This document shows, piece after piece, positions 24,389 through 34,347 of a DNA stretch of 64,000 nt (the stretch's first letter is position 1; the number at the start of each line of letters is the position of its first letter). Origin of the DNA: SIG575 sp045542485 (GTDB taxonomy: Bacteria; Bacillota; Clostridia; Oscillospirales; Acutalibacteraceae). The stretch covers positions 101,963-165,962 of the forward strand of contig JAZQLC010000025.1 in assembly GCA_045542485.1 (NCBI GenBank), in the 5' to 3' direction. The notes below the pieces were generated by a model. The model ran no database searches, was not told the origin of the DNA, and saw nothing but the letters and a program-made list of their open reading frames with translations. Made by a program: the position numbers and the translations under genes.

Positions 24389-25126
24389 ATGAACAGTAAT
24401 TTCCAGCTTGAGCATTTTGATGTTCTGCCGAAGCACGTTGGCGTCATTATGGACGGTAACGGTCGTTGGGCAAAGCAGAGAGGACTTGAACGCTCGGAGG
24501 GTCACAAGGAGGGTGCAAATGTTTTCAGAACAATTTGCGAATACGCTTGTGACCTGGGTATTCCCTGCATAACCTTCTATGCTTTTTCAACAGAAAACTG
24601 GGCAAGACCCGAAATGGAAATCAAAGGAATTATGGCCCTTTTGCGTTCATATCTTTTAGAGGCACTTGACAGAAAAAAAGAAAATGAAGAAAAGGGTATG
24701 AAAATCAGGTTTATAGGTGACGTGAGCCGTGTTGACAAGGATTTGCAGAAGATGATAAAAATCATCGAAAAGCAGTCAGCAAAAAAGACAAGAACAGTTG
24801 TCAATATTGCTGTCAACTATGGCGGTAAGCAGGAGCTTCTGCGTTCATTCAAAGAAATTGCAAAGCAAATCGAAAAGGGCAGTCTCGCTGCAGAAGATGT
24901 AACAGATGAACTTATAGAAAAACATCTCTATACGCCCGACTTTCCTGATTGCGACCTGATTATCCGACCCAGCGGTGAATACAGACTTTCAAACTTTCTT
25001 ACATGGCAGTCCGCTTATTCCGAGTTCTGGTTCTCTGATATTCTCTGGCCCGATTTTACCGTTGAGAATTTCAACGATGCTCTCAGAGCGTATGAAAAAA
25101 GAAACCGTCGTTTCGGCGGAGTATAA
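24389..25126 (+). CDS. uppS: Isoprenyl (undecaprenyl) diphosphate synthase
   Basis: This 245-residue cis-prenyltransferase builds the C55 lipid carrier for cell-wall synthesis from isopentenyl diphosphate. HVGVIMDGNGRWAKQRG contains the catalytic Asp and phosphate-binding residues. YAFSTENWARP and LIIRPSGEYRLSNFL are the other family motifs. It follows frr by 21 nt without a strong ribosome site, so coupling is likely. It supplies the same pathway as dxr and ispG downstream. Confidence 0.96.
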   Translation: MNSNFQLEHFDVLPKHVGVIMDGNGRWAKQRGLERSEGHKEGANVFRTICEYACDLGIPCITFYAFSTENWARPEMEIKGIMALLRSYLLEALDRKKENEEKGMKIRFIGDVSRVDKDLQKMIKIIEKQSAKKTRTVVNIAVNYGGKQELLRSFKEIAKQIEKGSLAAEDVTDELIEKHLYTPDFPDCDLIIRPSGEYRLSNFLTWQSAYSEFWFSDILWPDFTVENFNDALRAYEKRNRRFGGV

Positions 25127-25155
25127 TATTATTTAGTGAATCCGGTGATTACGAA

Positions 25156-26007
25156 ATGAAAACAAGAATAATTTCTGGTTTGGTTGCTGTTGTAATTGGC
25201 GTAGGTATTATGTTTGCGATTTTCACACCAGTTTTCCCTGTGTTTGTTGCAGTGCTCAGTGTTGTTGCAGCAGGGGAGATTATGAGAGTTGCAGGTGTAA
25301 AAAGTAATCTGATTTTTGTCCCTGCGTCAATTTTCTCTGCTCTTATACCATCCTATATCAGCATAAAAGACAAGTTGCCCTTCCAAATTCCCGTAGGCGC
25401 AGTTCTCAGTCTTTATGTAATACTTATGCTTTTGCTCATGCTTAAGTCAAATAAGCAGACAAAGTTTGAGCAAATGGCAATAACCCTCTATGCTTCTATA
25501 TTTGTGCCTTATGCATTTTCGACTGCACTTGCAATCAGAGATGTTTATATTACATATCCGGATGTTTACACTAAGGCAGAGGCAGTTTATCTTGTTTTGT
25601 TTGCTCTTTTCTGTGCATTCTTTACGGATACTTTTGCTTACTTCGTAGGCAGAAAATTCGGTAAGCACAAAATGGCTCCCGTAATCAGCCCGAAGAAGAG
25701 TATCGAAGGGGCAGTAGGCGGACTTGTTTTGTCATCAGCAATCAACATCGCCGTTTTTGCAGGTGTGAGGCATTGGATTTTCGGTGGCGAAAGCGGAATC
25801 AGTTTTGTTTTCATCATCGTTATGTCAATTGTTCTTGCTTTCATAAGTATGATGGGTGACTTGTCTGCATCACTGCTTAAGAGAAACTTTGGCGTCAAGG
25901 ATTATGGCAATTTTATGCCCGGTCACGGTGGAATAATGGACAGATTTGACAGCTGTCTGTTGGTTATTCCTGTCCTTGCTGCAGCAATAAAATTTGTAAA
26001 TATGTAA
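25156..26007 (+). CDS. cdsA: Phosphatidate cytidylyltransferase
   Basis: The 283-residue integral membrane enzyme makes CDP-diacylglycerol for phospholipid synthesis. About eight hydrophobic helices are visible. The signature region near the C-terminus reads SPKKSIEGAVGG, then GDLSASLLKRNFGVKDYG and MPGHGGIMDRFDS, which hold the metal-binding acidic residues. It sits between uppS and dxr as in other Firmicutes. Confidence 0.95.
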   Translation: MKTRIISGLVAVVIGVGIMFAIFTPVFPVFVAVLSVVAAGEIMRVAGVKSNLIFVPASIFSALIPSYISIKDKLPFQIPVGAVLSLYVILMLLLMLKSNKQTKFEQMAITLYASIFVPYAFSTALAIRDVYITYPDVYTKAEAVYLVLFALFCAFFTDTFAYFVGRKFGKHKMAPVISPKKSIEGAVGGLVLSSAINIAVFAGVRHWIFGGESGISFVFIIVMSIVLAFISMMGDLSASLLKRNFGVKDYGNFMPGHGGIMDRFDSCLLVIPVLAAAIKFVNM

Positions 26008-26025
26008 GAATACAGAGGTAGAAGT

Positions 26026-27177
26026 ATGAAAAGAATATCTATTCTCGGCTCTACCGGTTCTATCGGAAAACAATCTCTCGACGTTATACGTATGAGAGGT
26101 TTTTCCGTTAATGCCCTTACTGCAAACAGTAATGTGGAGATAATTGAGGAACAGGCAAGAGAGTTTAAACCGAAACTTGTTGCGATGTATGATGAAAAAG
26201 CTGCTTCCGATCTTAAGGTCAGACTGGCAGATACTGACATAAAAGTGCTTTCGGGAATCGAGGGCATATGCGAGTGTGCGTCTCTGCCTGAAACCGACAC
26301 CGTTCTTAACAGTGTTGTGGGTATGGTTGGTCTCAGACCTACTGTTGCCGCAATAAAAGCAGGTAAGGAAATTGCACTTGCCAATAAAGAAACTCTCGTT
26401 GAAGCAGGTAAGCTTGTTACATCTCTTGCTAAAGAAAAGGGTGTAAGAATTCTTCCCGTCGACAGTGAACATTCTGCTATTTTTCAGTCTCTCGGCGGTT
26501 GTGTTTCCCACTCAATGATAAAAAGACTCATTCTTACTGCCTCGGGCGGTCCGTTTTTCGGCAAGAAGAAAGAAGAGCTTAAAAATGTTACGGTTAAAGA
26601 TGCACTGAATCATCCCAATTGGTCTATGGGTGCAAAAATAACCATCGACTCTGCTACAATGATGAACAAAGGTCTTGAGCTTATCGAGGCTGCGTGGCTT
26701 TTCGATATGCCTGCCGATAAAATTGATATTGTTGTTCACAGACAGAGCATTATCCATTCTCTCGTGGAATATGTTGACAATTCTGTTATAGCGCAGCTTG
26801 GTTTGCCTGATATGCGTATTCCTATTCAGTACGCGCTCACATATCCCGAAAGATATGAAAGCCCGGTAAAACAGCTGAATCTTACTGATTTCGGTACACT
26901 TACTTTTGAAGATGCGGATGAAGAAACATTTTCCTGCATAAAATACTGTAAGGAAGCTTTTACCCGTGGCGGTACAGCCACCGCAATTGTCAACTCTGCC
27001 AACGAAGAGGCAAATAAGCTTTTCCGTGAAGGAAAAATCGGATTCCTTCAGATTGGCGAATTAGTGGGTGAGGCTCTTGAAAATATTCCCGTGAAGGATG
27101 ACTATACTCTCGAGGATATTTTTGAAACCGACAGAGAAGCAAGAAGTTTTGTCAGTGAAAGAAGTGGTAGAAATTAA
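26026..27177 (+). CDS. dxr: 1-deoxy-D-xylulose 5-phosphate reductoisomerase
   Basis: The 383-residue NADPH enzyme catalyses the second step of the MEP isoprenoid pathway. ILGSTGSIGKQSLDV is the nucleotide-binding loop. ALANKETLVEAG and LPVDSEHSAIFQSL contain the metal-binding Asp and Glu. ASGGPF and MNKGLELIEA are further family motifs. Together with ispG in the same operon it shows that this organism makes isoprenoids by the MEP route. The ATG follows AGAGGTAG. Confidence 0.97.
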   Translation: MKRISILGSTGSIGKQSLDVIRMRGFSVNALTANSNVEIIEEQAREFKPKLVAMYDEKAASDLKVRLADTDIKVLSGIEGICECASLPETDTVLNSVVGMVGLRPTVAAIKAGKEIALANKETLVEAGKLVTSLAKEKGVRILPVDSEHSAIFQSLGGCVSHSMIKRLILTASGGPFFGKKKEELKNVTVKDALNHPNWSMGAKITIDSATMMNKGLELIEAAWLFDMPADKIDIVVHRQSIIHSLVEYVDNSVIAQLGLPDMRIPIQYALTYPERYESPVKQLNLTDFGTLTFEDADEETFSCIKYCKEAFTRGGTATAIVNSANEEANKLFREGKIGFLQIGELVGEALENIPVKDDYTLEDIFETDREARSFVSERSGRN

Positions 27178-28252
27178 CTTTTTAGCCTTGGATATATCGG
27201 CTTTGTGGTCGAAAGCGTGGCCAATAGCCGTTGCGATATTATTTTTCGGATTCATAATTTTCATACACGAATTAGGTCATTTTACCTTTGCGAAAATTTT
27301 CAAGGTAAAGGTAAACGAGTTCGCGATGGGTATGGGTCCCACTCTTCTGAAAAAGAAAATCGGTGAAACAACTTACGCTCTCAGACTCCTTCCTATCGGT
27401 GGATTTGTCAGTATGGAGGGCGAAGACGAGGAAAGCACCGATGAGAGAGCTTTTTCCAAAAAACCGTGTTGGCAGAGAATTATAATCGTGGTGGCAGGTG
27501 CGACTATGAATCTGCTTCTGGGTCTTGTCCTCTGCCTTGTTATCAATGCCTCTCAGGACCTGATAGCCACACCTGTTATTGCTGATTTCCGTGAGGATTC
27601 AGTCAGCGTTTCTTCGGGCCTTGAAAAAAATGACAGAATCGTAGAAATTGACGGTCACAGTGTTACGAGTTATATGGATTTGTCATTCCTTATGATGAGA
27701 GATAAAGACGGCGTTATGGACATTACCGTAAAGCGTGACAAAGAAAAAGTTCTCATTGATGATGTAAAATTTGAAATGCGTGAATATGAGGACGGAAGCA
27801 AGGGTCTCTATTTTGACTTTTTCGTCTATGGGGTGAAGCCCACATTTACAAATGTTATAAAATCAGGCGCAGGGGAGGCGCTTTCCATAGTGAAAGTGGT
27901 TTACCTCAGCTTGTTTGACCTTGTAACAGGTCAGTACGGTCTTAACGACCTTGCAGGTCCGATCGGCACGGTAACCCAGATTGCAGATGTAGCCACAGAC
28001 GCAAGTGAAAGCCACGATTTTTCAACACTTTTCCTTGTTATGGCACTTATAACAATCAACATCGGTGTTTTCAATCTTCTTCCGTTACCTGCACTTGACG
28101 GCGGCAGACTCTTCTTTATGGTAATTGAGCTTGTGAGAAGAAAGCCCATAAAAGCAAAATATGAAGCATGGGTACACGCAGCAGGTCTTGCTCTGTTGAT
28201 ACTTCTGATGCTTGTCATATCGGCAAACGATATAATAAAACTGATAAAATAA
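27164..28252 (+). CDS. rseP: RseP/RasP-type site-2 zinc metalloprotease
   Basis: This membrane protease cuts transmembrane segments of anti-sigma factors and signal peptides. HELGH (in IIFIHELGHFTFAK) is the zinc site near the N-terminus, and NLLPLPALDGGRL supplies the third ligand. A PDZ domain lies between them (DSVSVSSGLEKNDRIVEIDG). The frame opens at 27098, which would overlap dxr by 80 nt, so I prefer the GTG at 27164, overlapping by 14 nt; GTG 27155 is an alternative. From 27164 the length is 362 residues, in the family range. Confidence 0.92.
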   Translation: MVEINFLALDISALWSKAWPIAVAILFFGFIIFIHELGHFTFAKIFKVKVNEFAMGMGPTLLKKKIGETTYALRLLPIGGFVSMEGEDEESTDERAFSKKPCWQRIIIVVAGATMNLLLGLVLCLVINASQDLIATPVIADFREDSVSVSSGLEKNDRIVEIDGHSVTSYMDLSFLMMRDKDGVMDITVKRDKEKVLIDDVKFEMREYEDGSKGLYFDFFVYGVKPTFTNVIKSGAGEALSIVKVVYLSLFDLVTGQYGLNDLAGPIGTVTQIADVATDASESHDFSTLFLVMALITINIGVFNLLPLPALDGGRLFFMVIELVRRKPIKAKYEAWVHAAGLALLILLMLVISANDIIKLIK

Positions 28253-28264
28253 AGGATGTTCAAT

Positions 28265-29314
28265 ATGGAGAGAAGAAAAACCAAGCAGATAAAAGTAGGA
28301 AATATTTTTTTAGGCTCATCATCTCCCGTATGCGTTCAGTCAATGCTGAATGTAGCGTCAACTGACATTGAAGGCAGTGTAAGACAGTCTGTGGAACTTC
28401 AGAAGGCAGGTTGCGAAATTATCCGTGCAGCAGTGCCTGATATGGAGGGTGTAAAGCTTATTTCTGCCATAAAAGAAAAGGTTGATGTGCCTCTTGTTGC
28501 AGACATTCATTTTGATTACAGACTTGCCCTTGAAAGTGCCGAAGCAGGTGTTGATAAAATCAGAATCAATCCCGGCAACATCGGCTCCGATGACAGAGTC
28601 AAGGCAGTAGCGAAAATATGTAACGAGAAAAATATCCCTATCAGAATCGGCGTCAATTCAGGCTCTCTTGAAAAGGAAATCCTTGCAAAATACGGCGGAG
28701 TAACTCCCGAAGCTATGTGCGAAAGCGCTATGTACCATGTAAGGCTTCTTAACAAATTTGACTTTGACGATATTGTTATTTCAATCAAATCCTCAGATGT
28801 GGAAAAGATGGTCAAAGCATACCGTCTTATGGCAGAAATGTGCGATTATCCCTTGCATCTGGGCGTTACTGAGGCAGGAACATATAAGATGAGCCTCATT
28901 AAATCCTGCGCAGGAATCGGCTCACTTCTTCTTGACGGCATCGGCGATACAATCAGAATCTCAATGACCGACGAGCCTGTGAAAGAGGTTGAAAGTGCTC
29001 TTGATTTGCTTTCGGCTCTCGGTATCAGACAGGACAGACCTCAGATTGTTGCCTGTCCCACATGCGGCAGAACGAGAATTGACCTTATTTCAACAGCAAA
29101 AGAAGTTGAAGAGGCACTGAAAAACTGCCGTAAAAATATAAAGGTTGCCGTTATGGGATGCGTTGTAAACGGTCCCGGTGAAGCCAAGGATGCGGATATC
29201 GGTATCGCAGGTGGCGATGGTTGTGCAGTCCTCTTCAGACACGGCGAAATTATAAGAAAAATCAGCGAAGAAAACATAGTAAAAGAATTACTTGAAGAAA
29301 TAGATAAACTTTAA
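28265..29314 (+). CDS. ispG: 4-hydroxy-3-methylbut-2-enyl diphosphate synthase
   Basis: This is the iron-sulfur enzyme of the penultimate MEP-pathway step, 349 residues from the ATG at 28265 (AAAGGA upstream; an ATG at 28256 is too close to that site). VQSMLNVASTD and ADIHFDYRLAL are barrel motifs. CPTCGRTRIDL and GCVVNGPGEAKDADIGIAGG hold the cluster cysteines and glutamate. Its place after rseP matches related genomes. Confidence 0.96.
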   Translation: MERRKTKQIKVGNIFLGSSSPVCVQSMLNVASTDIEGSVRQSVELQKAGCEIIRAAVPDMEGVKLISAIKEKVDVPLVADIHFDYRLALESAEAGVDKIRINPGNIGSDDRVKAVAKICNEKNIPIRIGVNSGSLEKEILAKYGGVTPEAMCESAMYHVRLLNKFDFDDIVISIKSSDVEKMVKAYRLMAEMCDYPLHLGVTEAGTYKMSLIKSCAGIGSLLLDGIGDTIRISMTDEPVKEVESALDLLSALGIRQDRPQIVACPTCGRTRIDLISTAKEVEEALKNCRKNIKVAVMGCVVNGPGEAKDADIGIAGGDGCAVLFRHGEIIRKISEENIVKELLEEIDKL

Positions 29315-29328
29315 AGGAAAAAATCAAA

Positions 29329-32300
29329 ATGAGTGACAGAAATTTTTTATCCGTATTCGGTGATTATATTGAGAGCGATGTTCTGAAATCGCAGATGAAA
29401 ACTGCGAGAATTGAAAATATGTCTCTCTTTACGGAGAAAAGAAACCTTTCCGTTATATTTTTCTCTGAAACACTTATTACACCCGGTACGATTCTGAAAA
29501 TAGAAAAACAGATTAAAAACATACTTTGTCTGTCTCATGTTGAACTTTTGCCGAAATTCCCGAGGGAAGCCTTTGATTCTTCATTCTACCCCTACATAGC
29601 AGAAAGAACTAAGCAGAATTTTGCTGCTGCAAACGGTTTCCTTGTAGACGCATCGGTGCATCTTGAAAACGGTGTGTTTACAATCAATCTCAAGCAGGGC
29701 GGAGCAGAGTTTCTTGTGAATGCAGGTGCTGACCGTTTCACTGCAAAACTTCTCAATGAAATTTTCGGCATTGAAGCAAAAGTTCAGTTTGTAGATGAAA
29801 AAATTGACAAGGATGAGTTTCAGAGGGTTATTGAAGAGGTGACTCTCCAGAAGCAGGAAGAAAACAATCAGATTGCAAACCCAAAGAAAAAGGAACCTGT
29901 TCAGGATTATGAGGATTTGCCGATCAGTTTTACAAATGCAGCCCCTCTTTATGGTAATGTTATTAAAACAAAGCCCACTCCGCTCGACAAGATAAGTCAC
30001 GAGGATGGTATGGTAACTGTATGGGGTGAGGTTTTTGCTCTTGATGTTCGTGAAACACGCGACGGCAAAAATAAAATAATCAGTTTCAACATCACTGACC
30101 TTACTAACTCATATACTGTCAAGCTTTTTGAAGCTAACGAGAACACAAAATCTCTCCTCGGAAAGCTTAAAGACGGTATTTTCGTAGCAGTAAAAGGTAC
30201 TGTTATCTTTGATAAATGGATGAAGGACTACTGCATTCAGGCAAGAGCCATTACCCAGATTGAAAAGATGCAGAAAAGCGATAATGCAGAAGAAAAACGA
30301 GTTGAACTTCATCTGCATACAAATATGTCATCAATGGACGGTCTCACTCCTGCTGGAAAACTTGTAGAGAGAGCAATCAAATGGGGGCATAAGGCAATCG
30401 CCATTACTGACCACGGTATTGTTCAGGCCTTCCCCGATGCTATGAATGCCGTAGGTAAAAGCGGTATCAAAATTATTTACGGTATGGAAGGCTATTTCGT
30501 TGACGATATGTGCCTTGATGACAGAAAACTTACAACCGACGAAATCAAAGCAGAAAAAACATACCATATAATTATTCTTGCGAAGAATACAGTAGGTCTT
30601 AAAAATCTTTATAAGCTTATAACAAAATCAAACCTTGAATATTTCCACAAGAGACCGAGAATTCCCAAGTCTGAACTGATTGCTCACAGAGAAGGTCTCA
30701 TCGTTGGCAGTGCCTGTGAAGCAGGTGAGCTTTACCGTGCGATTCTTGATGGTGCTGACAGAGAAAAACAGCTTGAAATTGCGTCATTTTATGACTATCT
30801 GGAAATCCAGCCTAACGGAAACAATATGTTCCTTGTCCGTGACGGAAAGCTTAAGGATGTTTCCGATATTGAAAACATCAACCGTTCAATCGTAGCACTG
30901 GGTGACAGTCTCGGCAAACCTGTTGTCGCAACGGGTGACGTTCATTTTATTGACGAGTCCGACAGTGTTTACAGAGCAATTCTTATGGCAGGACAAGGCT
31001 TCAAGGACGCTGACCAACAAGCACCTCTCTATTTCAGAACAACGGAAGAGATGCTCGATGAATTCAGTTATCTCGGCGAAGAAACTGCATATGAGGTTGT
31101 TGTTAAAAACACCAACCTGATTGCAGACACGGTTGAATATATAAGACCTATTCCCAACGGCAACTATCCGCCCTATATCGAGGGCGCAGAGGAGGAACTC
31201 AAGAGAATCTGTTGGGAGAGAACAAAGAAAATGTTCGGTGACCCTGTCCCTGAATATGTTGCAACGAGACTTGATAAGGAACTGAAATCTATCATCAAAA
31301 ACGGATTTGCCGTTCTTTATGTTATTGCACAGAAGCTTGTGTGGGACTCTGTTGAACACGGCTACCTTGTAGGTTCACGAGGCTCTGTCGGTTCGTCCTT
31401 TGTTGCCAACGCAGCAGGTATTTCAGAGGTTAATCCACTTGCACCGCACTATGTGTGTCCCGGATGTCAGTACAGTGAATTTTTCCTCAAGGGTGAATAC
31501 GGCTCAGGCTATGACCTTCCGCCGAAAAACTGTCCCGAATGCGGTAAGCCTCTTATCCGTGACGGACACGACATTCCTTTCGAAACATTCCTTGGCTTCA
31601 AGGGTGACAAACAGCCTGATATCGACCTTAACTTCTCAGGTGAATATCAGTTCTGGGCGCACAGATATACCGAAACACTTTTCGGTAAAGACCATTGTTT
31701 CAAAGCTGGTACAATCGGCACTCTTGCTGACAAAACTGCATACGGCTTCGTTAAGAAATATCTTGATGAAAGGGGAAGGGTAGCTTCCCGTGCAGAAGAG
31801 GACAGACTGACACGCGGTTGTACGGGTGTCAAGAGAACAACCGGTCAGCATCCCGGCGGTATGGTTATTATCCCCAATGACTACGAGGCTGAGGATTTCA
31901 CTCCGATTCAGCATCCCGCCGATAAGGTGGACAAGGATATCCTTACCACCCACTTCGACTTCCATTCTCTTCACGATACAATCCTGAAGCTTGATAACCT
32001 GGGTCATGATGTTCCCACAATCTACAAGCATCTTAAGGATGCGACGGGTATTGACTCAATGGAGGTTGATATATGCGACCCCAAAATTTATGAGATGATT
32101 AATTCTCCTGAACCCTTAGGTGTTGATGCGGCAGATATCGAGTGTGAAACGGGTACTCTCTCCATTCCCGAAATGGGCACACCTTTTGTCCGTCAGATGA
32201 TTCTTGACGCTCAACCCAAAAACTTCACTGACCTTCTTCAGATTTCAGGTCTTTCACACGGTACAGACGTGTGGCTTGGCAACGCTCAGGACCTTATCAA

Positions 32301-33057
32301 AGACGGCACGTGTACTATCTCTGATGTTATCGGAACGCGAGACAGTATTATGGTTTATCTTATGCACAAGGGTCTCGAGCCTGATATGGCTTTCAAGATT
32401 ATGGAAATTGTCCGTAAGGGTAAAGCAACAAAGCTTCTCACAGAAGACCATATCAATGCTATGAAGGAGCACAATGTTCCTCAGTGGTATATTGATTCCT
32501 GTATGAAAATCAAATATATGTTCCCTAAAGCCCACGCAGCAGCCTATGTCAGTGCTGCACTGAGGCTTGGTTGGTACAAGATTTATAAGCCTGTTGAATA
32601 TTACGCGGTTTATATGACTGTACGAGGAGAAGATGTTGACACTGTTGCGATTATGCAGGGCAGGTCGGCAGTTAAAAAGAAAATGGCAATTATTGCCGAA
32701 AAGATGAAAGTCAAAGAGGCAACAGCAAAAGAAGAAGGCACATACACTGCTCTTCAGGTTATCAATGAAATGATGGCGAGGGGAGTTGAGCTTCTTCCTG
32801 TTGATATTTATAAATCCCACGCTACCGTTTATCAGATTGAAGACGGAAAAATCCGTCTTGCTTTCTCTGCTCTCAATGGTGTTGGTGAAAACGCTGCAAA
32901 ACAGCTTCAGGCAGCCCGTGAGGACGGCAAGGGTGAATTTATTTCAGCAGAGGACCTGCAGCTTCGTTCAGGCGTTTCAACAAGCGTTATCACTGCACTG
33001 AGAGATGCAGGAGCGCTTGATGATCTTCCCGAATCAAATCAGATTAGCTTATTTTAA
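29329..33057 (+). CDS. polC: DNA polymerase III PolC-type alpha subunit, apparently without the exonuclease domain
   Basis: The replicative polymerase has 1242 residues, about 190 fewer than a typical PolC. N-terminal domains and the OB fold occupy residues 1-320. The PHP domain starts at VELHLHTNMSS (about 327) and reads through ITDHGIVQAF to YGMEGYFVDD (about 385). In PolC the DEDD exonuclease is normally inserted at this point (FDxETTG motif). Here the sequence goes on directly to TYHIIILAKNTVGLKNLYKL, the second PHP part. The polymerase core is intact: PDIDLNFSGEYQ, AGTIGTLADKTAYG, GQHPGGMVIIP, and zinc cysteines CPGC/CPEC. Replication proofreading must come from another protein, if it occurs. 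Confidence 0.95.
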   Translation: MSDRNFLSVFGDYIESDVLKSQMKTARIENMSLFTEKRNLSVIFFSETLITPGTILKIEKQIKNILCLSHVELLPKFPREAFDSSFYPYIAERTKQNFAAANGFLVDASVHLENGVFTINLKQGGAEFLVNAGADRFTAKLLNEIFGIEAKVQFVDEKIDKDEFQRVIEEVTLQKQEENNQIANPKKKEPVQDYEDLPISFTNAAPLYGNVIKTKPTPLDKISHEDGMVTVWGEVFALDVRETRDGKNKIISFNITDLTNSYTVKLFEANENTKSLLGKLKDGIFVAVKGTVIFDKWMKDYCIQARAITQIEKMQKSDNAEEKRVELHLHTNMSSMDGLTPAGKLVERAIKWGHKAIAITDHGIVQAFPDAMNAVGKSGIKIIYGMEGYFVDDMCLDDRKLTTDEIKAEKTYHIIILAKNTVGLKNLYKLITKSNLEYFHKRPRIPKSELIAHREGLIVGSACEAGELYRAILDGADREKQLEIASFYDYLEIQPNGNNMFLVRDGKLKDVSDIENINRSIVALGDSLGKPVVATGDVHFIDESDSVYRAILMAGQGFKDADQQAPLYFRTTEEMLDEFSYLGEETAYEVVVKNTNLIADTVEYIRPIPNGNYPPYIEGAEEELKRICWERTKKMFGDPVPEYVATRLDKELKSIIKNGFAVLYVIAQKLVWDSVEHGYLVGSRGSVGSSFVANAAGISEVNPLAPHYVCPGCQYSEFFLKGEYGSGYDLPPKNCPECGKPLIRDGHDIPFETFLGFKGDKQPDIDLNFSGEYQFWAHRYTETLFGKDHCFKAGTIGTLADKTAYGFVKKYLDERGRVASRAEEDRLTRGCTGVKRTTGQHPGGMVIIPNDYEAEDFTPIQHPADKVDKDILTTHFDFHSLHDTILKLDNLGHDVPTIYKHLKDATGIDSMEVDICDPKIYEMINSPEPLGVDAADIECETGTLSIPEMGTPFVRQMILDAQPKNFTDLLQISGLSHGTDVWLGNAQDLIKDGTCTISDVIGTRDSIMVYLMHKGLEPDMAFKIMEIVRKGKATKLLTEDHINAMKEHNVPQWYIDSCMKIKYMFPKAHAAAYVSAALRLGWYKIYKPVEYYAVYMTVRGEDVDTVAIMQGRSAVKKKMAIIAEKMKVKEATAKEEGTYTALQVINEMMARGVELLPVDIYKSHATVYQIEDGKIRLAFSALNGVGENAAKQLQAAREDGKGEFISAEDLQLRSGVSTSVITALRDAGALDDLPESNQISLF

Positions 33058-33075
33058 CAAGAAAGGTTGATAAAA

Positions 33076-33948
33076 ATGAAAGATTTCAAAGGTATTTATC
33101 CCGCACTTCTTACACCCTATGATGAGAATGACAAAATCAATGAAAAGTCACTTGAAAAACTCATTGAGATGAACATCGCAAAGGGTGTTACAGGCTTCTA
33201 CGTTGGCGGCAGCACAGGCGAGGCATTTCTTCTTTCACACGAGGAGAGAAAGGAAGTTTACAGACTTGTTTCCGATATTGTAAAAGGCAGAGTTAACCTT
33301 ATTGCACACGTGGGCTCTATCGGTACAAAGCTTACTCTTGACCTTGCTCAGTATGCGGAAAGTGTGGGCTTTGATGCAGTGTCATCTGTTGCACCTTTCT
33401 ACTACGGCTTCAGCTATGATGAAATCAAAGATTTCTACTTTGATATTGCAAACAACACATCTGTTCCTATGCTCCTTTATTATGTCCCCGTGCTTGTAAA
33501 TTCAAAGCTGGGTGTTGACGGCTTGTCAGAATTCCTTGAAAGTGACCGTTTTATGGGCGTTAAATATACATCAAACGATTTCTTCGGTCTTGAAAGACTC
33601 AAAGCCAAATACCCCGATAAGGTTGTATTCAACGGCTTTGATGAAATTCTTCTTTCAGGTCTTACAATGGGTGCTGACGGTGGTATCGGAAGCACATACA
33701 ACTGCTTTGCAGAGAAATATGTTGAAATGTATAAATGCTTCAACGAGGGCAACCTTGCAAGATGTCAGGAACTTCAGAAGGAAGCAAATGACATTATTGA
33801 TGCTCTTTGTAAAGTCGGCGTTTTCGCAGGTGAAAAAGAAATCCTCACAATGATGGGTATGGATTTCGGCACACCCAGAAAACCCTTCAAGGGTCTCAAC
33901 GATGAACAGAAGGCATTCCTCAGAAGTAAAGTTGAATATCTTCTTTGA
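33076..33948 (+). CDS. N-acetylneuraminate lyase-like aldolase (DapA/NanA family)
   Basis: The 290-residue class I aldolase starts at the ATG at 33076; a TTG three codons earlier overlaps the AAAGG ribosome site. GGSTGEAFLLSHEER is the pyruvate-binding loop as in sialate lyases. YYVPVLVN carries the proton-relay Tyr, and MGVKYTSNDFFGLERL holds the Schiff-base Lys. GFDEILLSGLTMGADGGIGSTYN is the NanA-type signature. These favour sialic acid cleavage to N-acetylmannosamine and pyruvate over dihydrodipicolinate synthesis. It lies 18 nt after polC and could be co-transcribed. No sialidase or sialate transporter is in the window. Confidence 0.88.
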   Translation: MKDFKGIYPALLTPYDENDKINEKSLEKLIEMNIAKGVTGFYVGGSTGEAFLLSHEERKEVYRLVSDIVKGRVNLIAHVGSIGTKLTLDLAQYAESVGFDAVSSVAPFYYGFSYDEIKDFYFDIANNTSVPMLLYYVPVLVNSKLGVDGLSEFLESDRFMGVKYTSNDFFGLERLKAKYPDKVVFNGFDEILLSGLTMGADGGIGSTYNCFAEKYVEMYKCFNEGNLARCQELQKEANDIIDALCKVGVFAGEKEILTMMGMDFGTPRKPFKGLNDEQKAFLRSKVEYLL

Positions 33949-33978
33949 TTGAGCTATATCTGCAATATAATACAAAAC

Positions 33979-34017
33979 GAGGCAATACGGAGAAGTCGTA
34001 TTGCCTCAGACTTTTTT
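33979..34017 (+). terminator. Terminator of the pyrH-polC-aldolase run
   Basis: GAGGCAATACG pairs perfectly with CGTATTGCCTC, followed by a T-run. Confidence 0.92.
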
Positions 34018-34036
34018 ATTTTGTAAGTATAAAGAA

Positions 34037-34074
34037 AAATCTCCGTAAACTGATGTTTACGGAGATTTATTTTC
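34037..34074. terminator. Terminator downstream of rpmB
   Basis: A 14-bp perfect stem AAATCTCCGTAAAC/GTTTACGGAGATTT has T-rich sequence on both sides. It ends the minus-strand rpmB transcript and backs up the plus-strand terminator. Confidence 0.85.
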
Positions 34075-34115
34075 TGATTTTTAATCGCTTTTCAAGTACA
34101 CTGAAGTGCCTTAAA

Positions 34116-34304
34116 TCACACAGCGCGAGTTACCTTACCGGAGCGTAAGCAACGAGAGCATACATAGACTCTTTTAGGAGTACCGTTAACAACAGCCTTA
34201 ACACGCATGATGTTGGGCTTCCATGTTCTGTTTGATCTTCTGTGTGAGTGGGAAACTTTGATACCGAAAGAAACACTCTTTCCGCAGTATTCACATTTTG
34301 CCAT
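34116..34304 (-). CDS. rpmB: 50S ribosomal protein L28
   Basis: The 62-residue protein starts at the ATG at 34304 after GGGAGGTG. CEYCGK near the N-terminus and CSRC near the C-terminus form the four-cysteine zinc site of C+ L28 forms. HSHRRSNRTWKPN and RVYVCSRCLRSGKV are conserved. It is a single gene with its own promoter and terminator. Confidence 0.97.
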   Translation of the reverse strand: MAKCEYCGKSVSFGIKVSHSHRRSNRTWKPNIMRVKAVVNGTPKRVYVCSRCLRSGKVTRAV

Positions 34305-34347
34305 TTGTCGCACCTCCCTCTTAAATATCTGATTTACAACGATTAAT

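Noticed and set aside
27098..27163. The upstream extension of rseP overlapping dxr by 80 nt
   Set aside because: The added residues do not resemble the family N-terminus and the ATG lacks a properly spaced ribosome site.
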